64,000 nucleotides of DNA, taken from Congeria kusceri (taxonomy: Eukaryota > Mollusca > Bivalvia > Myida > Dreissenidae). The notes beneath the pieces were generated by a model. The model was not told the DNA's origin. It did no database searches and saw only the letters and a list, made by a program, of their open reading frames with translations. This document shows, piece after piece, positions 34,574-47,800 of this stretch. Made by a program: the position numbers and the translations under genes. Position 1 is the first letter of the stretch. The number at the start of each line of letters is the position of its first letter. The DNA lies in NCBI GenBank assembly GCA_027627225.1, contig CM051032.1:62560637-62624636 (forward strand). Reading direction: 5' to 3'.

Positions 34574-34775
34574 TTGTGACCTAGACTTGTGACGTCATTT
34601 CATTTTGACGACTTTATTTCACCAAAATATCGTCATGCGATTGGTCAGTCAAAGAATACGTAGCCAATGAAAACGCTTATAATGTTATCTTACACATGTG
34701 TAAGATAAAAAATATTCGTAATGGTTCTATTACACGGGAAACAAGTTATAGCATGTGATAAAATATCATGCTAAC
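34574..34775. repeat. CRE/CCAAT repeat, third copy
   Basis: Homologous to 21421-21603: TGACGTCA at 34590-34597, then CGTCATGCGATTGGTCAGTC, AGCCAATGA, ACACATGTGTAA, ATTACACGGGAAACAAG and ATAGCATGTGATAAA. The palindrome that adjoins the other copies is absent. It lies about 0.7-0.9 kb upstream of paralogue B. Confidence 0.8.
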
Positions 34776-35467
34776 AATATTATGAGAAATATTTAACCTG
34801 TGACCTTAAATTGAGACCCCGGCCTCTGACAGACAAGTATTTGTGAAGTACGCGTCACGTCACCTGATCATGGGAAATAACAATCTGAAGAAATATTTAA
34901 ATCATTCCATGCATTTAGAAGTTCAGGAGCGGAACCGAAAATCAGGACGGACAAACACACGGAAACCCGGTAAGACAGTGCGCCGACTAAATGCTCTTTC
35001 TTCGAGGGCATAAAACTACAAACCACGAAATGCACACAAAAAGAATATTTGCTAGCTGCATGTATGTAGGACATTAAACATATAACCTAAATATACATTA
35101 CACTTGGACGGGTTTAAGGAACCTTATTTGACATGCTTTTGTCGTAATGTCTCGCTACGTAAGAGAAAAGCACTTTGCCTATGAGATCACGTTTCGAATA
35201 ATTTACGAAGCGTTACAAAAACTATTCTTTTATTTTAAAACTTACTTCTCATCAGAAAATACGTTTTGTAAATGAACATGTAAATATAACACTTTTCGCC
35301 AACATAGTTTTAGTAACTGGCTTAATTATTGAAACTTTGACTGTAAAGTAATTGGATTAAATTTTCCGAGATTCCGCAACAATAAAACGGATATTACAAA
35401 AAAAACTTGCGTAGATTTTGTGTACGAGTACACAACATTTTGTCTATTTTACAAATATTATTTTGTT
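34776..35467. other. Region upstream of paralogue B
   Basis: No repeat or gene recognised; would contain the promoter of paralogue B if it is transcribed. Confidence 0.4.
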
Positions 35468-36248
35468 ATGGCTCAGAAACTTTTTCGTCGCGTTGGTGGA
35501 AGCGCAAAGAAAGAACAGGCATTAACGGATGTCGTAGAATCGGTAACAATTGATGTTAGTAAAGAGGGTGTTAAATAGCTCGGAAAAAATGACCGGACTG
35601 ACTTTTGTGGATAAATATATTACACAAAGATTACGAGGAATATATTAAGTTCCATTTTGAAATTGTTTTACAATGATATAATATTACAATACTGAAAATT
35701 TAGTGACGGTATTAATACAAATCTGAAACACTTGCACAAACTACGACCGAGTATGAATATCGGAACTTCTCGTATTTCAAGCGTTAATTTATGCTAGAGT
35801 ATACGAAAGTCAGGTTAATTTGTCCGGGCTATACACGTTTTCGTGAAGTTATTTTCTCAACACAAAAAGAAAGTATCCACTAATATGTATAATTTTTGTT
35901 TCGATACGGCCTAGATTTAAAATTTAAAAAAAAAAAACGTCAGCGTAACCTTAATTATCTTTCAAAAATGCTAACGTTTTTTTCTGAATAAATTCCATAT
36001 TTATGGCAAAACACAAAATAAAGACTTAACAGGTGTAAAATGAAAATCACTGAGAAGATAGTCAAAACAAACAATAAAGTATCCACTTTTTAACATCTGT
36101 ATCTTACAAAACAATCACGAATATTTATCAGGTTTTAATTTACGATTATCGATTTAAAGAGCATGTTCTTACACTTGCAATATCATGTAACTGCTTATCA
36201 TTCAATACCGAATAGCCCGCCAAAACTCAATTTCCTCGTACGCAATTA

Positions 36249-37021
36249 GGCGTAAAAAATATGTTTGTTTCAGGTTACATGCCCCCAAAAATTAAGGTAG
36301 GTAGGTAGGGATTTATTTGTTATTTTTTTTTTTTTTGGTAAATGGTAAACTTGAAGATTCTACAACTGAATAAATATTCAAAACATATCAGTAATATCCT
36401 TAAACATTGTTTATTGGTGGATGTTATCAAAACAAAACACTTAGGCCTCAGGCTCGTAGGTTTTTGGATGCCTGAACAAAAAAAACAACAATTTTGACAA
36501 TTTGGAAAAAGCGGAATTGTATAAAAATGTGGGGAAAAAAAAGAAAAAAAAAACTTTTTTTTACCAATATTTGTAAAAATAATGTGCAACTAGTAAATTT
36601 ACACAGTTAAAATACTGTGTAAAAGTAGGTTCCCAATATGAAGATGATATATAAAGTTTTGCAAGAAAACATTTTCTTTAGCTTCCAATTTATTGTATTA
36701 TATGCAAACTGTTTCCTCCTGTATTCATGTTTCATGAATGTGAGCAAATAAAACGTTGACTTGACTTAGGCTACTGAAATGAAAAGGACGTGAAAGACGC
36801 ATGTTTTTTATCAACTTGAAGTTTGTTTTTTCCTGTCTGGTTGGTAGGTTTCGAAAATCATGGGGACATTTGCATGGCCTTATTTATCCAAAAAACATTT
36901 AATTAGTGGAAAAAGTAATTAAAACATAAAAAATCTGACAAACCCAATAAAATGTTCTAGGGTCGGGGCATTTTTTTTAGGGTAGGTCGGGTAACCTGAA
37001 ACAAACATATTATTTTACGCC
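36249..37021. mobile_element. TIR element with TTA duplication (Harbinger-like MITE)
   Basis: The ends GGCGTAAAAAATATGTTTGT and GGCGTAAAATAATATGTTTG (right end read inward) continue into TTTCAGGTTAC. TTA flanks both sides, as expected for 3-bp target duplications of PIF/Harbinger elements. The core is A/T-run-rich with no transposase. It sits in intron 1 of paralogue B. Confidence 0.7.
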
Positions 37022-38147
37022 TTAATATGTGTGTGCACAAAATTTGTGCAAGTGTTCATTGCCATCGATACTGTGTGGAAATAAGTTCTTTAAATCATCC
37101 GAATCCTGTGAAATTGCCATGGCTATCGGTATGCTGATAGCAGGACGGAGTATAACTGACGAAAGCCACGTGGGTGGCAATTAATTGTCTTCTCACACGT
37201 TACTGCACTGTGACTTTCATTTTCACACCTGTTTTTGTTTTGTGTTACCATTAATATGGAATTTATTCAGATAAAAAATGTAAGCATTTGATTGAAAGAT
37301 GATTAAAGTTACAGTGACTTTATTTTTTTGTTAAAATATTTATAAAAAAAGAAAGAATCGAAAACAATAACCTGTACTAGTGGTACTTTCTTTTTTAGTT
37401 GAGTAGATTTATTACCGCCTCTTTGTAACAGATACTACTACACGTACTACTACTTCCTAAACTACCATCACTAAACACCAATAGAAACAGCAACCAAACA
37501 AGGCAAAAGTCACTGAAGGAACATACAAATAAAGCAAAAAATGATTTTTTTGCAAAGACATGTTAACATCTTACAAGAAATAAGTGTTTGTATTATTTAA
37601 GATAAAAATAATATCGTAACGACAGCGATTTACATCTAATAACATGCTAAGGTAGATATGTTGCGTTTATTTTCTGTTGTCTTCGAAAGAAATAATATGA
37701 ATCCACAAAACAATTTGACTGCTGTATATGTCAGCATTTTTAAGATGGAGTAAAATTGCATTGCTTTAATCCTATAAGCAACTACTATTTATTTTCTTCA
37801 CTGTTCTACAACCATTCTGTATTATGTTCATCAATTATGTATATATAATATATATATAAATAATTTCTTTATATGATTGATAGTTCATTTGTTAATCAAT
37901 ATTGTTTTTATTGAATCTTTTCGACAGTCAGATTTGTGCATGTTTTGTACATAACCTGTATATGTACCAATTACTAAAAGTAATATAATTTATTGTTATT
38001 TAAATCCTTTGAAACACCAGATAAGGTGCCTTTAAACAGCACGTGCTACCGGTATGATATATTGTTTTGTATATCAAAATAAAAAAGCGGAATAAGTCAT
38101 TTTGCAAAATAATAAGAATAAACTCGTCAGATATCTTTCTCTTTAAG
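37022..38147. other. Rest of intron 1 of paralogue B
   Basis: AT-rich, no exon or repeat recognised. Confidence 0.4.
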
Positions 38148-40405
38148 CTGAAAGGACAGCTGGCTTGCTATGAACGCCATATTTCCAACCTACAGGTATA
38201 CAGTTGTATAATTCTGCTTTAAAGAGTGTATATACGATCTTACAACAAACATAGCGACATAAATTAAAACAACCCGATAAAGTACCTTACCATATACTTT
38301 GATTTAAACTGCAAGACAAGTAAATAAGAACCGTTGTTGTAAAACGCATACATGTAATTTGCTTCTTTTTAATCACAAAATAGTTTTCGGCTGTACAGCT
38401 GGAAACTCCAATACATGTATATACATTGGCAAGACAGTAGTTTTAGGCAACACTACACTAATAAATCATGCAAAAGTTGACACTTGTATTAGTTGATTAT
38501 TCGAAATTTTAGTGTTTCCTTTTTACATTTATCTGCTTTCAAGTTATATTGTCACTCACATCTGCTTATTTTGAAAGTCATTGATATAATCGTACATACA
38601 CACTTTAATAAACAACGGTTGAGTTTTGATTCAAAGTATTTAATCCACGAGGGTGTTTACAATGAAAACATTTACTTGTACAGTTACTTAGTTTTGTGTT
38701 ACCTTAAAACTCATTGTTGAGTCTGATTCATTTATTTAAAGTAAATGAGCGACGTCAGTTTGACAAATTTTTCTTACGACATTACGAGTATATTGCAGAA
38801 TATACAACATACTGTTTGCATTTTGGTCATTACTACGCGAATGCGAGAATATTTATTAAAACATTTAGAACGCATCTTTATTAATTTTGTTTTAAATTCA
38901 TACAGGACATTGTCTGGTATCCATGACTTGGCAAGTACGCACAGTGTCCAGCCTGGCGAAGCCGAAAGCAACGGTTCTTTTAAAATTGCTCTGGTAACCT
39001 TCTCTGTATATACAAATGTTGGATGTTTTTCTAAATAATTGTTCACGGAATGTTACGGAACTCATCTATGAATATACTTATTACAAAATGATTATATTGG
39101 CAGACAATGTTAGATTGAAATAAAAACCTTTTACGATTATTTGCTTGTCTTTCTCCAGATCAAAGAAATGTCGTTTGCCAAATGTCTGAAGATGGAAACC
39201 GATGACGATGAACCAGTTATTGAGACGGCTTTTCGGGCTTTACGTTACCGCCGGGGCGGTTATTTGATAACATCAGTGATATTCAAGGCACAGATATCTA
39301 CAAACAAATAGTTCCTGCTGTTCACCGTATACTGTATCATAGGTAAGGCACAAATCACAATACGTATTCTTTTTAATTATGAGCCTTTTTTATTCATAAA
39401 ACATTCATATGTCTTCGTGTATATGTGTTTCCTGTTTCAACAGGTGATGTACTTTGCCAAACATTGGTAAATGAAATAGAACTAAAGAAGGTAATGTACA
39501 GACACTTTGCAGAGAACGACACCTTAAATGTTCAACACTTATATACATGGATCCACCATAATCAAATGTCCGCTGGCGCAATGTTTCTTGTTCACGTCAA
39601 GAAGATTGAGAGCAACTTAACTCCAGTGAAACAAGGTACGATATGTTCGGTGTAAATTCTGTTAATAGTCTAAATAATGTTTCACAAAAATATTATACAG
39701 GTCAAGGGGCATGCAAATGTATTGCCACAAGAGCGTTTATGAGAGTTGATATACTTGCTGAACACTTAATATCAACCTATGATATTTATTATAAATACCT
39801 TAACCAGCTTAAAAACACTCGTATTAACATCTTTCCATTATTGGCTGGATAAAAATGACGATCTGTGTTCTACCAAATTTAGGTCAATGTTTATGTCGTA
39901 TATATAGTACGTGTGCCTTTTTCAATTTAGTGACTGTCATAATCAATATGAAATTATGTTGACACATTTAATTACAACGAATGTTTTGAGTTTACTAAAT
40001 ATATATGTATTTTAAAATGTAAGCCGACTGAAATGTTCGAAATGCAATATAACAGAGGTGTAGAACTTGCAAGTAAACAACAAATAACCATATCTTCTTA
40101 CTGCCCGACCCATCATTTTGTGCATTCAATCAGTGGAAACATATGTCATAAACAGTTATTCCAGAAAAAGATCAAGACGGGTCAGTCAGTTCGGCATCAA
40201 GTCCTCGATCACCAAGACAGGAGGCAGATCTTTTAAGTAAAGAAACGAATGAGATAGCGAAGGAAACTCGCAATATGGTAGAAGAATTGTTGAACATACA
40301 CAGAGAGAGGTAAGCAAATATGTTTATGAAATATACAAGAAAAAACAATGATGCCTAGGTCGCTGTTAAAAGCGAATATAAGCGAACAGAAAAACATAGT
40401 CTTCA

Positions 40406-40617
40406 CCCAGCAAGCAAAATATATGGGACCCATATGGTTACCCATGTGGGCTGCCCATATGAGTCCCACATGGGTAGTGCAACCGGGAACCATGTGGGAC
40501 CCATATGGGCAGCCCATATGGGCTGAATACGGGTCCTATATCGGTCCCATATGGGCTGCATATGGGTCCTATATGGGCTCAATATGGGCCGCATACGGGC
40601 AGTATTTGGGTCTATGA
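40406..40617. repeat. CCCAGCA end with CCCATATGGG subterminal repeats (left)
   Basis: Starts CCCAGCAAGCAAAATATATG, then a dozen degenerate copies of CCCATATGGG or TATGGG. It faces the inverted counterpart at 43262-43344. ORFs rich in GPIWAAY-like repeats on both strands are artefacts of the motif. Confidence 0.7.
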
Positions 40618-42683
40618 ATGCTCCTTTTTTCATCCCATATGGTAGGTATACTGCAATATTCTGTAAGTCATACCTGTCAGAGGAAAACAAAACACGTACG
40701 TTATCGATAAGATACAGTTTTAATCAATCAAAAACATTTACTTTTGAATCTGACAATCATATCATGGTCAGCATATTTTAATAGTTGTACATGTAACAAA
40801 AGCGTACAAAACTAGTTAATACAACAAAGAAACCAGGGAAATTTGAATATAAAAATAAGTTATTCTTAAACAAAATATTTCGTTATTTTAAACACAAAAT
40901 GAATTATCAGAATACCGGTATTTTTTTTATTATAGATATTTAAATTAGCTGAAGAGACTTACAGATATGATATATGCATCATACATCTGACGCTTAAAAA
41001 TCCCTTCAATATCAATACAAAATGTACTTATCTACCAGGTATATAATGTTATCAAGCATGCAAATTTGAACAGGATGCATTAGAAATCACTTAAAAGTCA
41101 ATTATTACATGAAAATATTAAAACAATATGAAACACATTATGTTAAAATGCAAAAAAAAGGATAAAATATCCAACTTTAACGATGTTTCTCTTTATGTAG
41201 AGTAATCACAATCAATTATTGTATGTACTCTCTTATTATATATGCATGCATATCTTGTTATTTTAGACTATATTCACATAAAAGACAAACAATAACATGC
41301 AATGCAGATGGTTAGCATAAGCAGTAAATAAAATCTCAAAAATATAGAGAAACACTTTCTACTGAATACGTGAGACTTAAAAGACATACAAACATTACAT
41401 TGCCACACAATTGACATACTTTATTGTTATTGTAATTGATACAGCAACCAAGTTATTTCACAAAAGAAGATAAACTATTAATGTAAATGATTAACACAAA
41501 ATGTCACATATTAAGGGTTTTCCTGTCGATCACCACAGTCACCAAATCGTGAAACGAGGCGACAGTTTTGTTCAATGTGTCGAATTTCATAACTCAAAGT
41601 CAGCGCAAAACGCTCTGAATGCTCAAGACTAGAATGCTCGTATTCAATTGTAAATCAGTACCGATCACATTGTTTTATGTAACGATGGACTTCTTTGTTT
41701 CCACCCGCCACCACAATCCCTTGCTTTAGTCTGTTATTTGGTTGTTGAATGTTCCATAGCCTTGTCGTTGCAGCCCAGGAGTCGAGTGTCAAGCCTTGAA
41801 GCTATCTTCCATGACCTCCATCATGATAATGATTCTTAGGTCTCGCGCTATTAAGGAAAAAATCATAATTTATTCATTTATGTTGATTGTAAACTGAAAC
41901 ATAAACATGTTAAAATACATATACTTTACAGAAACAAAAGTTATTACTATTGCATCAAAGTGATTCAAAGATTCTAGTGTATCTTTCCGACTACTTGAAC
42001 ACGCTGTCGGTTGAAAACAAATAAATATTGTTCATACTGTTTTGATGATGTTAATACTTTTATTTCTTTTTATTGAAGATTTCCTGTGTTTTGGCTGCAT
42101 AAACATAAACTTTTACGACTGTCTGAAAAGCTTTTTTGGGCCGCGTTTACACACCACGAAATGTCGTGATAAGTATTTGTTAATTTATTCAATATGTAAA
42201 TGTTTTATTTATTTTACATACAATTTTCATTGCAATTTATTTTGAAAACGTAAATAACTTGTTAATATAAAATGTTTGATTGGTGTGCATTTCTGGTGGC
42301 TTTCGGTAAGTTTCTATGCGCTTTCGGTTAATCTAGTGACCCATACCATTCTGTTCTTTGCTACGTGTGCTGATCCATCCATATTACCTAGTGGGGATGT
42401 AGTTGACCTTTGAGTAGCATAATGTAGAACAGGCTGGTGGTACATGCAACATTTGTGGTAGAATATTTGGCTGCCTCATCACGGTCCACAAGTCTTCGTG
42501 GAATGCTTCAAAATTGATACGTACATACAAATAAACAATAGGTCAAAACTATGTAACAAAATCAATAATAAGTCGCGGTATAGATGTTTTTGACAGAATA
42601 TATCGAAATTTTCAATTACTTCCCTTGTGTTTTTGCAAAAGATATTTGACCAGGCTAGTAATTTCTATGCCCTGTGAAGAATT
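40618..42683. other. Interior between the CCCAGCA ends
   Basis: AT-rich with no supported ORF. It could be the core of a 2.9-kb element or ordinary intergenic sequence. Confidence 0.35.
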
Positions 42684-42832
42684 AGCAACGATTCGCCACA
42701 GTTTAATAACGATTCGCCACAGTTTAATAACGATTCGCCACAGTTTAATACCGATTCGCCACAGTTTAATACCGATTTGCAACAGTTTCATAACTATTCG
42801 CCACAGGTTCATGATGATTCGCCACACTACTT
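42684..42832. repeat. 21-bp minisatellite, about 7 units
   Basis: Unit GATTCGCCACAGTTTAATAA plus C, with substitutions in later copies. The period is a multiple of three, so both strands show 7-residue repeat ORFs (TIRHSLI type) without other coding evidence. Confidence 0.9.
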
Positions 42833-43261
42833 TGATGATTAAAACAAAGATATTTGGTGATCATTATAATTTAAAGGAAATGTGTGTTTTTGATAAATTG
42901 CATTTAAAGATATATGATGAATACAAAATCACTAATAAAGCTTATTAATTTGTACTTTATAATGAACTATGTACAGTATTGAGAATGATGGCAATGTCCA
43001 CGACTTCGACGATTATTGTTACATGAATTTTATTGTGTCAAGGATTAACTATCAATTTAAGTTAAAAGTTGACCCGGATACTGTCTGCCCACCAAACATG
43101 GAAACTCAAAGGTGTCTCACCTTGAATCAAAAAACTTTTTTATTAATATTGAATGATAATGAATTTTTAAACTTGACAGTTTACAGTTCGACAGTGCAGC
43201 AAAGTTTCTGTATACCCTGCAATATTTCCAACATAATGTCACAAAATTGAATACAAACGAC

Positions 43262-43344
43262 TGATATGGGTCCAATATGGGCAAGCCCATATGGGCTTGC
43301 CCAGAAACAGCCCATATGGGACCCATATGTGCATGTTTGCTGGG
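43262..43344. repeat. CCCAGCA end (right, inverted)
   Basis: Read on the minus strand it begins CCCAGCAAACATGCACATAT and continues with GGGTCCCATATGGGC repeats, matching 40406-40617 in opposite orientation. Together the two could be the ends of one 2.9-kb transposon. Confidence 0.65.
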
Positions 43345-44528
43345 CATTAAATAAAAGTTAATATGCATGAAGGAGCTAATACAACAGTGAACTCATTATT
43401 ATCGTCGGGTGTATTTAGCTCATGGGAATACAAAACTATTATGAATTACATCATTATTTAATGTCTATACAGTTAATAGATTCCTCATGCTTTCATCATT
43501 GATACTTGGATAACAAAAATAATTCACCTTAAAATTCTGTATGATTTGTCAGTCAAGTTGAACTAAGTCACATTTAAAAAAAAAGTGGGGAAATGAATAA
43601 AAATAATAGTATGTATCAGTGTTTTTACGATCGAAATTCAAACAAGCAGTTATACTAGATATGTCAATTAAAAGCAATTACCAAGACACATTCTGCTCAT
43701 TTTGAATAACAATATGACTTTGTTTTGAGATACCCAAATCTTATAATTTAAATTATATTAAATTTGTATTCCTGAGGAAAACAACGTCTCAAGCGTTTTC
43801 GTGTATTCAGTGAAATCATATACACACATGAAGCAGTAGCAAGAACAAATTTGCAATGTATTTCGTAACGCAACCGTAATTTAAATTAAATTCCCTGTAA
43901 ATTTATAAATGTAATTTTCCTAATCATTATTATTTATTCTGGTCTGTGATTTGTCGGACGCTATGGAAAAGCTGATTTCATATATGAGAAGCAATTAATT
44001 GCATGATTTTTGTTGTTATATGCTGGCGAAATAATTGATTTGTAAATAGTATATCATCTAAAAGCAAATGACGAAAGACAGTTAATTCCAATTTTATTCA
44101 GGGACTGTAAAAAATAGACGCTCCTTCCGTATGCTTCCAGTAAAAGTCATATAAACAAATTGCGCGCGTCGCCAATAACGTATACATGATATATATGTTG
44201 TACATCAATACCAGGACTTACCGTTAGTAATTGTATGTATCTTTTTCGTAGTTATTTCATCGTAGGCATGGATGATATTAGGATCAAGACTACGAACATT
44301 CTTAAATTTCTATCTTAAATATTAAACCAATAAAAAGCAAAGCTCTTGTGTCAAAACAGTATAGTTTATCGTTAAATATGCCTAAGTTATCATTAAACAT
44401 GAGATAGAGAACGCTCAAAGCCATGGTGTCTGCAATATACACGAACATAGACCAAATAATGTGTAGAACGATACTGTGTCTTGTGGAGAGAAATTTAATG
44501 TATTGGTAATTATACTTTCAATTTCCAG
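43345..44528. other. Intergenic, mostly unrecognised
   Basis: AT-rich. A short stretch near 43866-43975 (GTAACGCAACCGTAATT, GTCGGACGCTA) resembles the duplicated unit at 7425-9050. No gene seen. Confidence 0.4.
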
Positions 44529-44562
44529 ACTGCAGCGTCAAAACAATGTTGACAACGCATAA
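44529..44562 (+). CDS. Possible last exon of paralogue B
   Basis: After TTTCCAG the sequence gives, in the required phase 2, RLQRQNNVDNA and then TAA. Its position after exon 6 fits paralogue A, whose last exon also starts with the third base of an Arg codon. The distance (4.2 kb) and short length make this tentative. Confidence 0.3.
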
Positions 44563-44865
44563 ACTCCATCAGCCGAAGAAGTAGAAGCCCCGGGTCACTA
44601 TCATTGCAATGGATAATGCGATATTTTTATTTCTTGTTCTTTTAAAAATTTGCCAGTGCTGTAAAACATATCATATTTAGTTCTGTGCATTTGTAATGTA
44701 AAGCTGCCGTTTAAAGTGAAGATATTCAAATTACATATTGGTATTTCATTTACATACGAGCCAATAAAGATAATTACTATTCATTTGTTGTTCACTTTGA
44801 AGCGATCATAATTTGGTTACTATAATGGACATTATACTCTAAAAAGACAAATCATTTTCAAATAA

Positions 44866-47800
44866 TTTTTTTATTTTTTTTTTATTTTTTATTTTTTTTT
44901 TGTTCCGTATATTTTATTTTCCTCGTCAATAGGTGTGTGGGGGTCGAGGGCATCCCCCTCCACACCGTACAAAAGTACATTAGATGCATGTATATACATA
45001 TGTCGTTTATAATGTGTAATGCTACCAAGTGCTCCACGAAAACCAATACCTATATATGTATAAACATTTTATTTTACAAACAACAACTTTATTATTAACA
45101 GTCACCTAATAGCACGGTATTTTTGTTCTAACAAAAAAGAGGTAAAAATATGCCCCATTTGTTATTATCACTTGAAGTATTAAAGTAATTTATTTCATTT
45201 AGTACATTATAGTGTAGAGCAAAATATGCCTTTGCCGTATTTGATGTAGGGATGGTTTTGTTCATTTTACAATTATCAATGAACATTTTAGTGAAAAGAA
45301 AAATTAAGTTCAAAGGGTCATTTTGATTTTTATGACCCAAAATAAAAGAAGACGGGTTAATAAGATCTGCGATACTTTCAAATTGGCCAAATAGTTATGT
45401 TATTAATCTTTGAACATGATTACATTCCCAAAAGATATGCTCAATTGTTTCGCACATATTTTGATAAAAAGAGCAGTTGGCCGAATTTGTGTAATGGATT
45501 TTAAATAAGAACGAATTGGTACCTAGAATTCTGTGTATAATTCTATATTGTAACCACTGTAAATTTGAATCTTTGGTAATACAAAAAGGCATTTCAAAAA
45601 TATGTTTCCAGTCTTCTATATGGATATCGTTAAAGGTGGTCGACCATTTCGATATACAGACTGGTAAGATTTTATTCTTTTTTAATACATCATACATAGG
45701 CCGAGTTCCTTTTGTGTTTTTTAAAATAGACTGTAACGATATTGGAACAAACGGTTTACAAAAAATAGATTCAAACGAGCTACAGGTTTTTAAATATTTT
45801 GTTAAAGTATTAACAATACCTATATAAAGCAAGTAGTTTGGATTGAAATTATACAATTTACAGAAGTCTTCATAGCTATAAAATGTAAGTAATTCTTTGT
45901 TGCTGACCAAATCCCCAATAAAGTGAACACCTTTTTCAAACCAAGATTTGAAAAATATACTTTTATTACCTATCATAATATTCGGATTATAAAAAATTGG
46001 ATTTTGTAGTATGTATTTTGTATTTAATTGTTCCGCTTTGCAGAACTCAACAAAGGATTTTAATGTGTCTTTCCAAAAATTGTTTTGTATTCTATTGATT
46101 AAGTTCTCAGGATAATGTAGACCACAGTTATATAATTTATCAAAGTCTATCATTGTTTGTGCAACACTAATCCATTTACCATTTCCGGTGACAATTCTAC
46201 GAATCCAAGAACATTTTAAGGAGCTTATGAAAGAGCATAGATTTATCATATTTAGACCTCCCTCAGCATATTCCTTTGTGATAACATTTTTGTTAACTTT
46301 TGATCTACCATTCCAAACAAAGTTGAAAAATAGGTCATTTAACTCAGTTAATATTGTGTTTGACGGATTTGGAAGCGAAGCAAACAGATGATTGAGTATT
46401 GGCAGAGCTATTGTTTTTATCACTTGTATTCGGCCAATAGGCGTTAGTATCCTTCTTGACCAGTTTTTAAATACTGTTTTAACTTTTGATAATTTCTCCG
46501 TAAAATTAAGTTCCAACATCTTTTTAAGATCAATATGAAATGTTAGGCCAAGCATATCAAAGGTTTGCTGGTTCCATTTTAACTTCCATCGTGTTTTAAT
46601 GCTTTCAGAACTAAACTTGTGCTTTCCTATCCAAACTACTTTGGTTTTATCAAAGTTTACTTTTAAACCTGACGACATTGTAAAAAGTGACAATACATCA
46701 AGCGTTTCATTAAGAGATTCTGCGGAGCCATCCAGGAGTATAGAAGTGTCGTCAGCAAATTGAGACAACTTGTATTCAGTATTACCTATTTTAATTCCTT
46801 TAATTTTGGGGTTAGACCTAAGTTTAATGGATAATATTTCAGCGCATAATATAAATATATAACAACTGAGGGGATCGCCTTGTCGGCATCCACGTTGTAT
46901 ATGAAAAAAGTCTGAAAGTAAACCACACTGTGTCACAGCTGAAATTCCATCTTTATACAAAACATTAAACCATGTTATAATATCTGGACCAAAATTGAAC
47001 CACGATAGTGTTTTGTTTATGAATGACCACGACAAAGAATCGAATGCCTTTTCGAAATCATTCAGTAGAAGGAGACCTGGAATGTCATTTTCATCAGTAT
47101 AGTTTAATATGTCGTAAATAAGTCTCGTGTTTTCCCCTATAAATCTGCCCTTAATAAATCCAGTTTGATCGGTGTTTATTAATGTATCAATGTAACGTTT
47201 TAACCGTGTTGCAATACAACCAGAACCAATTTTGTAAACAGTATTAAGCAACGTGATTGGGCGCCAATTTCTTAAAAATTGCCTAGGCTTATCACCTTTT
47301 GGTATACAAGTTATTATTCCCTGAGTCTGGGTTACAGACAACGTACCACTTGTAAAAGCGTGATTTAAAGATCTACAAACAAAAGTGCCTAATTTCGTCC
47401 AAAAAGCTTTAAAAAAATCTATTGTAAAACCGGACGATCCGGGGCTTTTATTATTTGCCATGTTTTTCAAAACGGCCGATGCCTCGTTAAGTGTGATTGG
47501 CCCTTCTAATGTTTTAGATTGTTTTTTCGATAATTTCGGTATTTCCATACCCGTAATATAGTTATTAAGATCATAATCAATGTCGATACAATCTGTGTTT
47601 TGGTATAAGGTTTTGTAAAATAAGGCCGTTTCTTTTAAAATGTCGCCTTGTTTATCAATAAGTATTCCTTCATCATTAATTAAACTATTTATAGTTTTTG
47701 TTGTATAGTTGTACTTTTCGAGATTACAGAATAGTTTAGAAGGTTTTTCGCCATACTGTATCCATTCCGCTCGCGATCTTATCATAGCCCCCGTTAATTT

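Larger units (their letters stand above)
35468..40309 (+). pseudogene. Paralogue B of the unknown gene, probably inactivated
   Basis: Six exon equivalents match paralogue A in order, size and phase: 35468-35542, 38148-38195, 38904-38993, 39159-39342, 39444-39635 and 40165-40309. Conserved pieces include MAQ.L.RR, ERHISNL, LSGIH.LASTHS.QPG, DVLCQTLV.E and KETNEI.KE. Lesions: exon 3 lacks an AG acceptor in the right phase (the available CAG|GACATT shifts frame to a TGA). Exon 4 carries about a 1-nt loss near GGGGCGGTTATT and a 2-nt loss near its end, giving a TAG in the expected frame between them. The remaining splice sites and later frames are intact, so decay is recent, or the two indels are assembly errors, or exon 3 is skipped. 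A possible last exon (44529-44562, ending TAA) lies 4.2 kb further on. Confidence 0.65.
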
